Below the pieces are notes generated by a model. It was not told the origin of the DNA. It did no database searches and saw only the letters and a program-made list of their open reading frames with translations. Shown here piece after piece: positions 51,254 through 59,330 of a stretch of DNA of 64,000 nt. The position numbers and the translations under genes are program-made. How positions within the stretch are numbered: the stretch's first letter is position 1; the number at the start of each line of letters is the position of its first letter. The stretch comes from Novosphingopyxis baekryungensis DSM 16222 (lineage in GTDB: Bacteria; Pseudomonadota; Alphaproteobacteria; Sphingomonadales; Sphingomonadaceae): the NCBI RefSeq assembly GCF_000420305.1, contig NZ_ATUR01000009.1, positions 1 through 64,000 on the forward strand. The letters are read 5' to 3'.

Positions 51254-53071
51254 ATGATTTCCGTAAATCGACGCAAATTCCTTGGTACGGGAGCAGGCGG
51301 GATGGGCCTGCTTGGCCTTGCCGGAGCAATGCCGGCCTGGGCGCGCGGCGGTGACCTCCTGGCGGGAAATGCCCGTAAGGGACTGGACGAGGTGGCGGGG
51401 CCGAATATCGACCTCACCGTAGCCCGGTCCGCCTTCGCAAGCGGCAACAGGCGCGGCGGCGCGATCGCTGTCAATGGCAGTATTCCAGGACCTCTCCTGC
51501 GCCTGCAGGAAGGAACGACGGTCCGGCTAAACGTGCATAACCAGCTTGAGGAAGATACGTCCATTCACTGGCACGGGCTTCTCGTACCATTTGAGCTCGA
51601 TGGCGTTCCGGGAGTGAGCTTCCCCGGGGTCAAGCCGGGTGAGACCTTCACCGCCGAATTTCCCGTGCGGCAATCGGGAACTTACTGGTGGCATTCGCAC
51701 AGCGGCCTTCAGGAACAGGCGGGCCACTATGGCGCGATCGTGGTCGATCCCGCAGGTCCCGATCCGGTGCAGGCCGACCGCGAATATATCGTGGTGCTGA
51801 GCGAATTCAGCGACATGTCGCCCCACACGATCTTCGACAAACTCAAGAAGGGCGAGGGTTACTTCAACTACAACCAGAATACCTGGACCGACGATTACCC
51901 GCTCTCGGGTGAAGACCGCCGGATGTGGGCGAAGATGCGCATGATGCCGACTGACATCCTCGACGTATCGAGCGCGGCCTATACCTATCTTCTGAATGGC
52001 CATGGCCCGCTGGACAATCTGGAGTATCTGTTCCGACCGGGTGAGCGGGTGCGCCTGCGCTTTGTCAATGCCGGCGCGATGACCTTCTTCAACATCCGCA
52101 TCCCCGGCCTACCCATGACAGTGGTTCAGGCTGATGGACAGAATGTCGAACCGGTCGAGGTCGATGAGCTGCAGATCGGTGTCGCCGAAACCTACGACGT
52201 TGTCGTCACCCCGCGCGAGGAACCGGCCTACACGCTGGTGGCGGAGTCGATGGACCGCTCTGGCATGGGCATCGCGACGCTGGCGAGCAGGCCCGGCGCG
52301 CGCGCAGCAATACCTCCGCTGCGCGACCCGCCCCTTCTGACCATGGCAGACATGGGGATGAGCGGAATGGACCACGGTGCAGGCAGTGGTGGTGACATGT
52401 CTGGTATGGACCACGGAAACGATGGTGCCATGGCGGGCATGGATCATGGCTCGAGCGGAACGCCGGACGGCGACGCAATGGCGGGGATGGCAGGCATGTC
52501 GGGCATGCAGATGCGCGATACGTCGCTTTTGCCTCCGGACGTCGAGGTTGGCCCCGGCCTCGACATGGTGTCGATGAATCCGGTGGATCGCATGGGCGAT
52601 CCCGGAATCGGTCTTGCCGATGTGCCCCATCGCACGCTCGATTATCGCAAGCTTCGCGCGCTGACGCCCCACCAGGAGGGCAGAACGCCGTCCCGGCGGA
52701 TGGAAATCCATCTGACCGGCAATATGGAGCGCTACATGTGGTCGTTCGACGGCAAGAAGTTTTCCGCTGTCTCCGACGAACCGATCCGCTTCGCCTACGA
52801 CGAGCGGGTCCGGGTCAAGCTCATCAACGACACGATGATGGCGCATCCGATCCATCTCCACGGTCATTTCTTCGAACTGGTCAATGGTGCCCCTGCGGAT
52901 CGCCAGCCTTTGAAGCACACGGTAATCCTGCAGCCAGGCGGCAGCGCCCAATTCGACCTGACAGCCGATGAGCCCGGTGACTGGGCCTTTCACTGTCATC
53001 TTCTATACCACATGCATGCCGGAATGTTTCAGATCGTCACGGTCGCCAGTCCGGACGGGAGCGAAGCATGA
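51254..53071 (+). CDS. copA: CopA-type multicopper oxidase
   Basis: A 605-aa periplasmic copper oxidase with a Tat signal (N-R-R-K-F-L-G). All copper motifs are present: H-W-H-G near 107, H-S-H-S near 149, H-P-I-H-L-H-G-H near 535 and H-C-H-L-L-Y-H-M-H-A-G-M near 581. A Met/His/Gly-rich insert (M-S-G-M-D-H-G, M-A-G-M-D-H-G) lies near residues 363-420. It probably oxidises Cu(I) and stores copper. The ATG at 51254 has AGGAG nine bases ahead; an in-frame ATG at 51230 is an alternative. It overlaps copB by 4 bp. Confidence 0.92.
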   Translation: MISVNRRKFLGTGAGGMGLLGLAGAMPAWARGGDLLAGNARKGLDEVAGPNIDLTVARSAFASGNRRGGAIAVNGSIPGPLLRLQEGTTVRLNVHNQLEEDTSIHWHGLLVPFELDGVPGVSFPGVKPGETFTAEFPVRQSGTYWWHSHSGLQEQAGHYGAIVVDPAGPDPVQADREYIVVLSEFSDMSPHTIFDKLKKGEGYFNYNQNTWTDDYPLSGEDRRMWAKMRMMPTDILDVSSAAYTYLLNGHGPLDNLEYLFRPGERVRLRFVNAGAMTFFNIRIPGLPMTVVQADGQNVEPVEVDELQIGVAETYDVVVTPREEPAYTLVAESMDRSGMGIATLASRPGARAAIPPLRDPPLLTMADMGMSGMDHGAGSGGDMSGMDHGNDGAMAGMDHGSSGTPDGDAMAGMAGMSGMQMRDTSLLPPDVEVGPGLDMVSMNPVDRMGDPGIGLADVPHRTLDYRKLRALTPHQEGRTPSRRMEIHLTGNMERYMWSFDGKKFSAVSDEPIRFAYDERVRVKLINDTMMAHPIHLHGHFFELVNGAPADRQPLKHTVILQPGGSAQFDLTADEPGDWAFHCHLLYHMHAGMFQIVTVASPDGSEA

Positions 53072-54315
53072 AGACTTTTGTAGCAAGCCTGCTTGCCTCG
53101 CTCGCAGCCGGAACGATGCTGTCGGCACCGGCTTCGGCACAGCATGCCGGGCATGACACCAGTCAACCCCAGCCCGGGGCTGGGCTGGTCACGGGCCAGG
53201 ATGCTGCGGACAGGTGCGCGCAGGAAGCGCAGCGCCATCGGGACATGGGCCATGCCGTTGCGGACGGCGCCTGCGAGCCGACCGCCAGCGACCAACCGGC
53301 GATGGATCACGGAACTATGGATCATTCGCAGATGAACCATGGGGCGATGGCCGAAGGTGAAGAACGTTCGGGCATGGAGATGCCCATGGCGCAGTCCGGT
53401 CAGGAATCCATGGAAATGGATCACAGCCAGATGAATCATGGCGATATGCCTCAAGGCCAGGCGAGCCAGGGCGAGATGGACCACAGTCAGATGGGCCAGC
53501 TTTCCGCGCCGTCACCAGCCATGCAGGGAATGGATCATTCCGCAATGCAAGGGTCTGCCGACGATATGATCCCGCTCCTCCCGCCTCCGCCCGAAGCTGG
53601 CAGCGGCCCCGCGCGCGCCGGTATTGCAATTTGGGGCGAGGAAGCCATGAACGAAGCCCGGCAGGAGCTGGTCCGCGAAACCGATGGCGGCATGCGGCTA
53701 TGGATACAGGGCGACCGCGTGGAATACAGGGCACGCGAAGGCGCGGACGGCTATCTCTGGGACGTCCAGGGTTATTACGGCGGCGATATCAACAAGTTCT
53801 GGTTTAAATCCGAAGGTGAAGGCAGCTTCGGCGAACCGATCGAAGGGGCCGAGGTCCAAGCTCTGTGGAGCCGGGCCATCGCACCCTTTTTCGACTTCCA
53901 GGCAGGTGTCCGACAAGACCTGACCGGACCTGAACGCACCCATGCGGTAATCGGTATCCAGGGCATTGCTCCTTACAAGTTTGAAATGGATGCAGCGGCA
54001 TTTATTTCCAATAAGGGCGACGTGACGGCCCGCATTGAGGGGGAGATCGACCAGCGCATCACCCAGCGCCTGATCCTACAGCCACGTGCCGAACTTGCAC
54101 TTTCAGCGCAGGACATTCCGGAGCTGGGAGTTGGCGCGGGGATCGATCGGATCGAAGCCGGTTTGCGCCTGCGCTATGAATTCGCGCGCGAATTTGCGCC
54201 ATATATCGGCATCTCCCAGGAATGGCGGATTGGCGGCAGCGCCGATTATGTCCGCGCTGAGGGCGAAGATCCCAGCGTGACGAACTACGTCGTCGGCGTC
54301 CGGTTCTGGTTCTAG
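53068..54315 (+). CDS. copB: CopB-type outer-membrane copper protein
   Basis: A 415-aa outer-membrane protein: signal peptide (cleavage near A-S-A-Q, residue ~25), a Met/His-rich N-terminal part with repeated M-D-H-S-Q-M-N-H-G units (residues ~75-170) and a C-terminal beta-barrel of the CopB family ending V-G-V-R-F-W-F. It binds copper and is thought to limit its entry or help its exit. Its ATG overlaps the copA stop. Confidence 0.9.
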   Translation: MKTFVASLLASLAAGTMLSAPASAQHAGHDTSQPQPGAGLVTGQDAADRCAQEAQRHRDMGHAVADGACEPTASDQPAMDHGTMDHSQMNHGAMAEGEERSGMEMPMAQSGQESMEMDHSQMNHGDMPQGQASQGEMDHSQMGQLSAPSPAMQGMDHSAMQGSADDMIPLLPPPPEAGSGPARAGIAIWGEEAMNEARQELVRETDGGMRLWIQGDRVEYRAREGADGYLWDVQGYYGGDINKFWFKSEGEGSFGEPIEGAEVQALWSRAIAPFFDFQAGVRQDLTGPERTHAVIGIQGIAPYKFEMDAAAFISNKGDVTARIEGEIDQRITQRLILQPRAELALSAQDIPELGVGAGIDRIEAGLRLRYEFAREFAPYIGISQEWRIGGSADYVRAEGEDPSVTNYVVGVRFWF

Positions 54316-54330
54316 AGAAAGGAAAGACTA

Positions 54331-54894
54331 ATGAAAAATTCGATGATTATTCAAGGTTTGATGGCTTCGGCCCTCGCAATTTCCGCAGTACCGGCGATGG
54401 CGCAAACCATGGATCATTCGGCGCATCAGGAACAAACTGAGGCGATGGAGATGGACCATTCGGCGCAAGGCATGAACCATGCCGATCACATGGCGGCCAT
54501 GAACGACGATGTCGCCGGTGCAGAAGCGGCTCTGGTTGCCTACCGTGAGGCATTGGTTGCCCGCGACGCTGACGCAATGGATGCCCTTTTTGCCGACGAA
54601 TCCTTCGTTTACGAGAATGGAAAAGCCGAAGGCAGCTTCACGCATTACATGGAGCATCACCTGGGACCTGAACTCGATGCGATCACCAGTTTCACCTTCG
54701 GCGATCCAACCGTCGCGGTTACTCGTATGGGCCACCTGGCATATGGGCGAGAGACCTACACTTATCGGATCGAACTGGCGGATGGACGCGTGATCGATCG
54801 CGAAGGAGTGGCGACGTCGGTTCTCGCTCATGATGCTTCCGGGTGGAAGATCGTGCAATACCATTCCTCGTCTCGCGCGCCGCGGAACCCCTGA
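54331..54894 (+). CDS. Exported NTF2-like protein with Met/His motif
   Basis: A 187-aa exported protein: signal peptide (A-M-A-Q, residue ~25), a short M-D-H-S-A-H-Q and M-E-M-D-H-S-A-Q Met/His stretch, then a DUF4440/SnoaL-like NTF2 fold (residues ~60-180; V-A-Y-R-E-A-L-V-A-R-D, W-K-I-V-Q-Y-H-S-S). The cone-shaped fold often binds small ligands. The M-D-H-S motif links it to copper handling. Follows copB by 15 bp; GAAAGGAAAG in front of the ATG. Confidence 0.8.
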   Translation: MKNSMIIQGLMASALAISAVPAMAQTMDHSAHQEQTEAMEMDHSAQGMNHADHMAAMNDDVAGAEAALVAYREALVARDADAMDALFADESFVYENGKAEGSFTHYMEHHLGPELDAITSFTFGDPTVAVTRMGHLAYGRETYTYRIELADGRVIDREGVATSVLAHDASGWKIVQYHSSSRAPRNP

Positions 54895-54917
54895 TCAGTC
54901 CGGGAGGGGGCAACCGA

Positions 54918-55652
54918 GTGGCGAAACGCTCGTTTAAGCTGCGCCTGCATGTGCTGGGCAGCAAGCTGCACAAATGGCTGGCGATTTTCGTCGGCGCTCA
55001 GGTGCTTCTGTGGATGGCCACCGGAGCTTTGATGTCCTTTCTCGATCTGGAGGAAGTACGATCCGAGCACGTCATCTCGCGCGCAGCGCAAACACTTCCG
55101 CCCGATGCAGCTATCCCGCAATGGCTGTCCGACCGCGATGGCATTGCCGCGATCACGTCGCGGGCTCTTGATGGCATGGCTGTTACCGAAGTGCGGCGAG
55201 CCGATGGCATGGTGAGCCTGCATGATCCACAAAGCGGGCGGATGTTATCTCCCATTCCCGCAGCCACCGCACGTTCAATTGCGCGCCGCGCCTGGGTGGG
55301 TCCGCAAACATCCATCCGCGCGGCGCGCCTTGTCGACGAAAGCGTCGGCACCGAATTCAGAGGCCCGTTTCCTGCATGGCAAATCACCTACAATGACGAG
55401 GCAACCACGCGGGTCTATATCGATGCATCGAGCGGAGCGGTCCTTTCCGCCCGTAGCGACACGTGGCGGTTCTTCGATTTCATCTGGGGGCTGCACATCA
55501 TGGACTGGACGCAGCGCGACCGCATCAACAGCTGGTGGCTTTTGCTGTTCGGCATCGGCGGGACAATTATCGCGATCTCGGGCTTCGTCTTGTTGGCCAA
55601 CAGGTTTCCGAGGATCAAGCGCTGGGCGAGCCTTGGCGAAGTCGTTCCCTGA
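54918..55652 (+). CDS. PepSY-associated membrane protein
   Basis: A 244-aa protein with an N-terminal membrane segment (residues ~20-45), PepSY-type periplasmic part (T-T-R-V-Y-I-D-A-S-S-G-A-V-L near 175) and a C-terminal segment (I-G-G-T-I-I-A-I-S-G-F-V-L-L). PepSY_TM proteins handle ferric or cupric reductase electron transfer in the membrane. Start is GTG at 54918 with GGAGG in front. It follows the NTF2-like gene at 23 bp in the cop operon. Confidence 0.8.
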   Translation: MAKRSFKLRLHVLGSKLHKWLAIFVGAQVLLWMATGALMSFLDLEEVRSEHVISRAAQTLPPDAAIPQWLSDRDGIAAITSRALDGMAVTEVRRADGMVSLHDPQSGRMLSPIPAATARSIARRAWVGPQTSIRAARLVDESVGTEFRGPFPAWQITYNDEATTRVYIDASSGAVLSARSDTWRFFDFIWGLHIMDWTQRDRINSWWLLLFGIGGTIIAISGFVLLANRFPRIKRWASLGEVVP

Positions 55653-55665
55653 AGCTGTTCGCAGT

Positions 55666-56106
55666 TCAGTTGCGCTCGGTTTGAGCAAACCGAACCAGAA
55701 GGATCGTCAGCAGAGGCACGATCGTCCACATTGCGATCGGGATCAGAGCCATGCCGGTCAATGGATCATGGGGCATGAGATCGCTATAGCGCCAGCTCAG
55801 CATGCTGTCTGACGGTAGCGACGTCGCTATAATTTCGACAGCGATTGCAACGACAAGCCCGAAACCAAAGTATATTGCATGAGGTATCTTGGCGCCTCGC
55901 CGAAACCAGGCGCGCCCACCCTTCATGGCTGCGAGGGTGTACGCTGCGAGCAGGACAAGTCCATCGCCCAAACTCGCAATGCCGCAGCGAATGGTCTGTT
56001 CATAGGGTTCGAGATTGCCGGAAACGAAAAACGGCATCTGGTAAATTTCCCAGACGAACGCGATCAAGCTGCCGCAAATATAGACTAGCCAATAGGTTCT
56101 GGTCAC
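55666..56106 (-). CDS. Four-TM membrane protein, paralogue of the gene at 18460
   Basis: A 146-aa protein with four membrane segments and the shared family motifs (F-V-W-E-I-Y-Q-M-P-F, R-C-G-I-A-S-L-G-D, I-A-M-W-T-I-V-P-L). It is convergent with the PepSY gene, with 13 bp between stops. No named domain. Together with the gene at 18460 it forms a small family confined here to copper clusters. Confidence 0.65.
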   Translation of the reverse strand: MTRTYWLVYICGSLIAFVWEIYQMPFFVSGNLEPYEQTIRCGIASLGDGLVLLAAYTLAAMKGGRAWFRRGAKIPHAIYFGFGLVVAIAVEIIATSLPSDSMLSWRYSDLMPHDPLTGMALIPIAMWTIVPLLTILLVRFAQTERN

Positions 56107-56190
56107 GTTGCCAAGATACCGCAGATCTGTGCATCAGGAAGCCGCGCGCGGCCTGCATTTTCGGTCCTCGATTGCGCCTGCATTGCCAGA

Positions 56191-56478
56191 TTACTCAGCC
56201 CCTCCATCATCCGCATTGTCGGCAAGCCGAGCAGCGCGGTCAAGAAATTTGCGCATGTCGTTCGCTGCCAGTTCGGTGAGGGGGTGCCTGCTCGCATCGG
56301 GACGGGGCTCAATCATGTCCGCGCGCTTTCTGATCTGTTCGATCTGCTCACTGTTCGCTCCGGACAGCAGGCCAAGAACGATGTTTTCGAGCGTTATGAG
56401 ACGAATGCGCATCTGCACCAGCTCGGCGTGATCCGGTTCCGGGACTTCCCAGCTGCCGTCTTCGTTGACCGCGCTCAT
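56191..56478 (-). CDS. Small soluble protein, relative of the gene at 58758
   Basis: A 95-aa acidic protein without membrane segment. Residues ~18-42 (H-A-E-L-V-Q-M-R-I-R-L-I-T-L-E-N-I-V-L) match the C-terminal part of the 69-aa protein at 58758 (D-A-E-L-I-Q-L-R-I-R-V-I-A-L-E-N-I-V-L). A helical dimerisation segment is likely. I know no named domain. No structured element like that at 58569 is visible before it. Confidence 0.55.
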   Translation of the reverse strand: MSAVNEDGSWEVPEPDHAELVQMRIRLITLENIVLGLLSGANSEQIEQIRKRADMIEPRPDASRHPLTELAANDMRKFLDRAARLADNADDGGAE

Positions 56479-56708
56479 TGCAGCATTCCCGGCGTCTTTT
56501 CCGATACCATGACGTCACCTCTCTTTTTTCTCCCGGCTTCTGCCGAAAACGTGGCTGAAAATCAGTAATGCTGCAACCGGCTTGGCTGTTGGCCTACCCT
56601 TCGCCGCCACCATCTTTTGCGTGATTGTTTGAGGGGGAGCGACGTTCGCTGCGTAAAGGTGATGAATGCACAAGGCATCCACCACATGACCCAAAAGGGA
56701 ATTTGACA

Positions 56709-57098
56709 ATGAACCGCACAGCCCTAGCTCTCTTGCTGGCCACTGGCCTGACAGCCTCCCCGGCAATGGCACAGCAGCAGCATGACCACGTAAATCAAGC
56801 TGCAGCACAGCAGCAGGAACACGCTGGCCACATGATGCAGGATCCCGAGGCCATAACGGCCCATCGTGAAAAGATGGGTGAAATGCGCGCGCTGATGCAG
56901 CAAGCCCGCGCCGCGAGCGATCCAGCCGAACGCCAAAGACTGATGGCCGAGCACCGCGAAAAGATGCAGGAGCACATGGCGGGCATGATGCAGGGGGACA
57001 ACGCCGGCATGATGGCGGCCTGTCACCAGCGCATGACGATGATGGACGATATGATGGAGCAGATGGCTGCGCAGCAGGGCATGGCGCAGAACGATTAG
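56709..57098 (+). CDS. Met/His-rich periplasmic protein
   Basis: A 129-aa exported protein with a signal peptide (A-M-A-Q, residue ~22). The mature part is a helical Gln/Met/His protein (H-A-G-H-M-M, M-G-E-M-R-A-L-M-Q, M-M-Q-G-D-N-A-G-M-M, ending M-M-D-D-M-M-E-Q-M). It likely chelates Cu(I)/Ag(I) in the periplasm. The ATG at 56709 has AAGGG nine bases ahead. It stands as a separate unit upstream of the DUF2231 gene. Confidence 0.75.
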   Translation: MNRTALALLLATGLTASPAMAQQQHDHVNQAAAQQQEHAGHMMQDPEAITAHREKMGEMRALMQQARAASDPAERQRLMAEHREKMQEHMAGMMQGDNAGMMAACHQRMTMMDDMMEQMAAQQGMAQND

Positions 57099-57316
57099 GA
57101 ACCGGTGGCCCGGGTGGGTGCTAACGCCCCCCCCCCGGGCTCCGCTCGCTGCCATGGATCGCAATTTGGCTAAACGTTCAATTGCCCGAGCACGCGAAAT
57201 TCGAATGCATCCCGCGCTAGCGTACCCTCAATAAATTGTTCTGAGGGGTGAGAGCTCCAGATGCGTAGCAATCTGCATATTCAGCGGTAAGTCGCCATGA
57301 AAGGGTACCCGTCATT
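57099..57316 (+). other. Intergenic stretch with a C10 run
   Basis: About 220 bases between the Met-rich gene and DUF2231. It contains a run of ten C at 57127-57136 next to a GGGC, which may pair with the preceding GGCCCGGG as a terminator-like fold. No gene is seen. Homopolymers of this length are prone to slippage and sequencing error. Confidence 0.4.
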
Positions 57317-57973
57317 ATGAAGCCATTCCAACTGTTAGCGCTCGTCTTCGCAAGTCTTCTTTGGGTCAGCCCGGTGCACGCGCATGGCGACGAAGCGCAT
57401 GGCGGGGCCGCGAATGCAGCTGCGCCTGCGACAGCCAGTCCAGCGAACAATTCCGGTGAAGCCCAGGAGCTATCGAATGGCGCTTCGGGTGACGCTCATG
57501 CTTCAGGCGGGCACGACGAGGCATCGGGAGAGACCGCCGATGTCAACGAGGAAGGCATCGTCGGTGTGCTCAAGAAATTGCATCCTGCCACGATACATTT
57601 CCCGATTGCCCTGTTTCTGATGGCCGCGCTGACCGAGCTCTTCATCGGTAAGCGTAGAGAAGCCGGGCTGGAGCCCGCCGTACGCGTGCTCATTTACGGC
57701 GGTGCGGGCGGCGCCGTCATTGCTGCCATATTCGGGTGGATACACACCGGACTGTGGTTTGGCGGTGATACGGCTATGCAGCTCCATCGCTGGAACGGCA
57801 TGCTCATTGCCGTTTTGGGTCTTGTGCTCGCCGCGCTAGCCCACCGCCGCCCGGAGAGCCGGACCGCGCTGCGCATTGCGCTTTTTTCGATGGCTGTGCT
57901 CATTTTGGCCCAAGGATTTCTCGGCGGCGAACTTGCGCACGGCCCTGACCACCTTGGTATTTCCTGGCTTTGA
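57317..57973 (+). CDS. DUF2231 membrane protein with His-rich exported start
   Basis: A 218-aa protein: signal peptide (V-H-A-H, residue ~23), an Ala/Gly/His-rich linker (residues ~25-75) and a DUF2231 domain of four membrane segments beginning K-K-L-H-P-A-T-I-H-F-P-I-A, whose paired His can bind heme or metal. It is a frequent companion of copper gene clusters and of c-type cytochrome systems. It is followed after 11 bp by a lipoprotein with a similar Met/His end. Confidence 0.82.
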   Translation: MKPFQLLALVFASLLWVSPVHAHGDEAHGGAANAAAPATASPANNSGEAQELSNGASGDAHASGGHDEASGETADVNEEGIVGVLKKLHPATIHFPIALFLMAALTELFIGKRREAGLEPAVRVLIYGGAGGAVIAAIFGWIHTGLWFGGDTAMQLHRWNGMLIAVLGLVLAALAHRRPESRTALRIALFSMAVLILAQGFLGGELAHGPDHLGISWL

Positions 57974-57984
57974 AGGATAGAATT

Positions 57985-58392
57985 ATGCGTCAATTAAAAT
58001 GGAAGAAGATCGTTGGGCCCATCTCTATGGGAGTGCTGGCTCTGGGGCTTGCTGCCTGCGATCAGGGATCGCCAACACCTGAAGAAGTAGATGTCTCATC
58101 GACGATTGCGGATCCAACCGCCTCCCCGGCGGCTGCGGCACTGCCGGAGGAAAATGGAACCGCAGCCGATGTTCAAGATCAACAAGCGGACGCGTCCCGT
58201 GAGAATTTGACTGGAGACCCTGCGGCAGCGCCTGCCAGGCCGCAGCCTTCTCGCCCGTCATCCGAACCCGTCGCATCACCCACGCCGGAAATCACGCGTC
58301 CAGAACCAAAAGGGGAGTCGACGCAAGCTCCCGACCCACATGCCGGTCACGATATGCAGTCCATGACTGGTCACGATATGGAAGGAATGTAA
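57985..58392 (+). CDS. Pro/Ala-rich lipoprotein with Met/His tail
   Basis: A 135-aa lipoprotein (lipobox G-L-A-A-C, Cys ~25). The middle is low-complexity Pro/Ala/Glu; the end reads D-P-H-A-G-H-D-M and G-H-D-M-E-G-M, a short Cu-type Met/His motif. The ATG at 57985 has AAGGAT eight bases ahead; the frame also opens from a TTG at 57970 overlapping the previous stop. The last 20 residues are the only clear functional hint. Confidence 0.65.
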   Translation: MRQLKWKKIVGPISMGVLALGLAACDQGSPTPEEVDVSSTIADPTASPAAAALPEENGTAADVQDQQADASRENLTGDPAAAPARPQPSRPSSEPVASPTPEITRPEPKGESTQAPDPHAGHDMQSMTGHDMEGM

Positions 58393-58568
58393 CGGCAGCA
58401 AAGGTGGCTAGGGGATTGTTCGGGCGAAGTTTTAGATAAGGCGCGGCGAGAAGGCTGCGACCCATAGAGCGACAGGACCGGCGTGACGATACTTGGTGAT
58501 CGAGGGAGGCCGCGGATAAAAATGTCTCGCACGGATTTTCCGCCACTCCTCTCTGCATCAACTGAAAA

Positions 58569-58664
58569 GCGGCCCCTCCCCCCCAAGCCCTGCGGGTCGC
58601 AGGTGCACTGGGGTCGCTCAGGAACCCCGCGCGCCTCCAACCCCTGCGCGGGGTTCCGTTTTTT
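58569..58664 (+). ncRNA. Structured RNA-like element, copy B
   Basis: Outer stem GCGGCCCC (58569-58576) with GGGGTCGC (58610-58617), inner hairpin CCTGCG-GGT-CGCAGG (58589-58603), then a perfect 12-bp hairpin GGAACCCCGCGC/GCGCGGGGTTCC (58621-58657) and G-T6. The last part looks like a Rho-independent terminator. It lies about 95 bases before the 69-aa gene, so it may be an attenuator or leader RNA for that gene, or an independent small RNA. A second copy lies at 36123. Confidence 0.65.
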
Positions 58665-58757
58665 GGTAGGGGTCTGGATCGCGGTAAAGGTTGGTCCGCA
58701 GCCCGAATTTGCGCGGATCAATGGTCCGGATGGCCAGCTTGGAGAGGAGAGCCATCA

Positions 58758-58967
58758 ATGGTCCATAAGAAGAAATATATCGCAGTATCGCGGTGGGAAG
58801 ATGAAGGTAGAACACTGCCCTGCGGCCCCGAGGAAGCGCGTGCGGCCATCTGCGACGAGTGGGGTATTCCCGCGCTGTCGGATGCGGAACTTATCCAGCT
58901 GCGCATCCGGGTCATTGCTCTGGAAAATATCGTCTTAAGTCCTCTCGTTTCGTTTGGGCGTGATTGA
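58758..58967 (+). CDS. 69-aa soluble protein of unknown family
   Basis: A short protein with a basic start (H-K-K-K-Y-I-A-V), an S-R-W-E-D-E-G core, one C-x-n-C pair (L-P-C-G-P and A-I-C-D-E) and a C-terminal helix (E-L-I-Q-L-R-I-R-V-I-A-L-E-N-I-V). An AGGAG ribosome site lies just ahead. It is preceded by the structured element and has a broken twin at 36316 and a partial relative at 56191. I recognise no domain. Confidence 0.6.
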   Translation: MVHKKKYIAVSRWEDEGRTLPCGPEEARAAICDEWGIPALSDAELIQLRIRVIALENIVLSPLVSFGRD

Positions 58968-59150
58968 GCGCTAATACATCGACACATTCTATCGTGAGCT
59001 CAAGCTCCTGACAGTTTATGCCTTTGAATCAACATGGTTATTCTACCCAAACGGACTAGAAATGGAATATGGGGAAAACCGCCAGTCCCACCGCATTCAT
59101 TGACTGGAAAGGATTTTGGTGCTTAAACAGGAGCAAGGAAAGATATAACC

Positions 59151-59330
59151 ATGCCTCAAGTCAACCGATACAATCCAATGGAGCGCCAGCGCGAAAAACA
59201 ACGCGCCCGGGTGCAGGATGATCGTGACTTGAACGCTGGCAACATATCACCTGAAGCGCTGAATCGCCAGAACGGCTTTTTCTCGTCACTTGATCTGTCA
59301 AACGCATCGGTGCGTCGCCGCCGAGCCTGA
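59151..59330 (+). CDS. 59-aa small protein upstream of the nucleotidyltransferase gene
   Basis: A short, highly charged ORF (E-R-Q-R-E-K-Q-R-A-R-V-Q-D-D-R-D) ending V-R-R-R-R-A, with AGGAAAG about ten bases before the ATG. Its last 41 bases overlap the next gene in a different frame. It could be the antitoxin partner of that gene. Alternatively the two are one gene split by a frameshift near 59315. Family not recognised. Confidence 0.5.
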   Translation: MPQVNRYNPMERQREKQRARVQDDRDLNAGNISPEALNRQNGFFSSLDLSNASVRRRRA

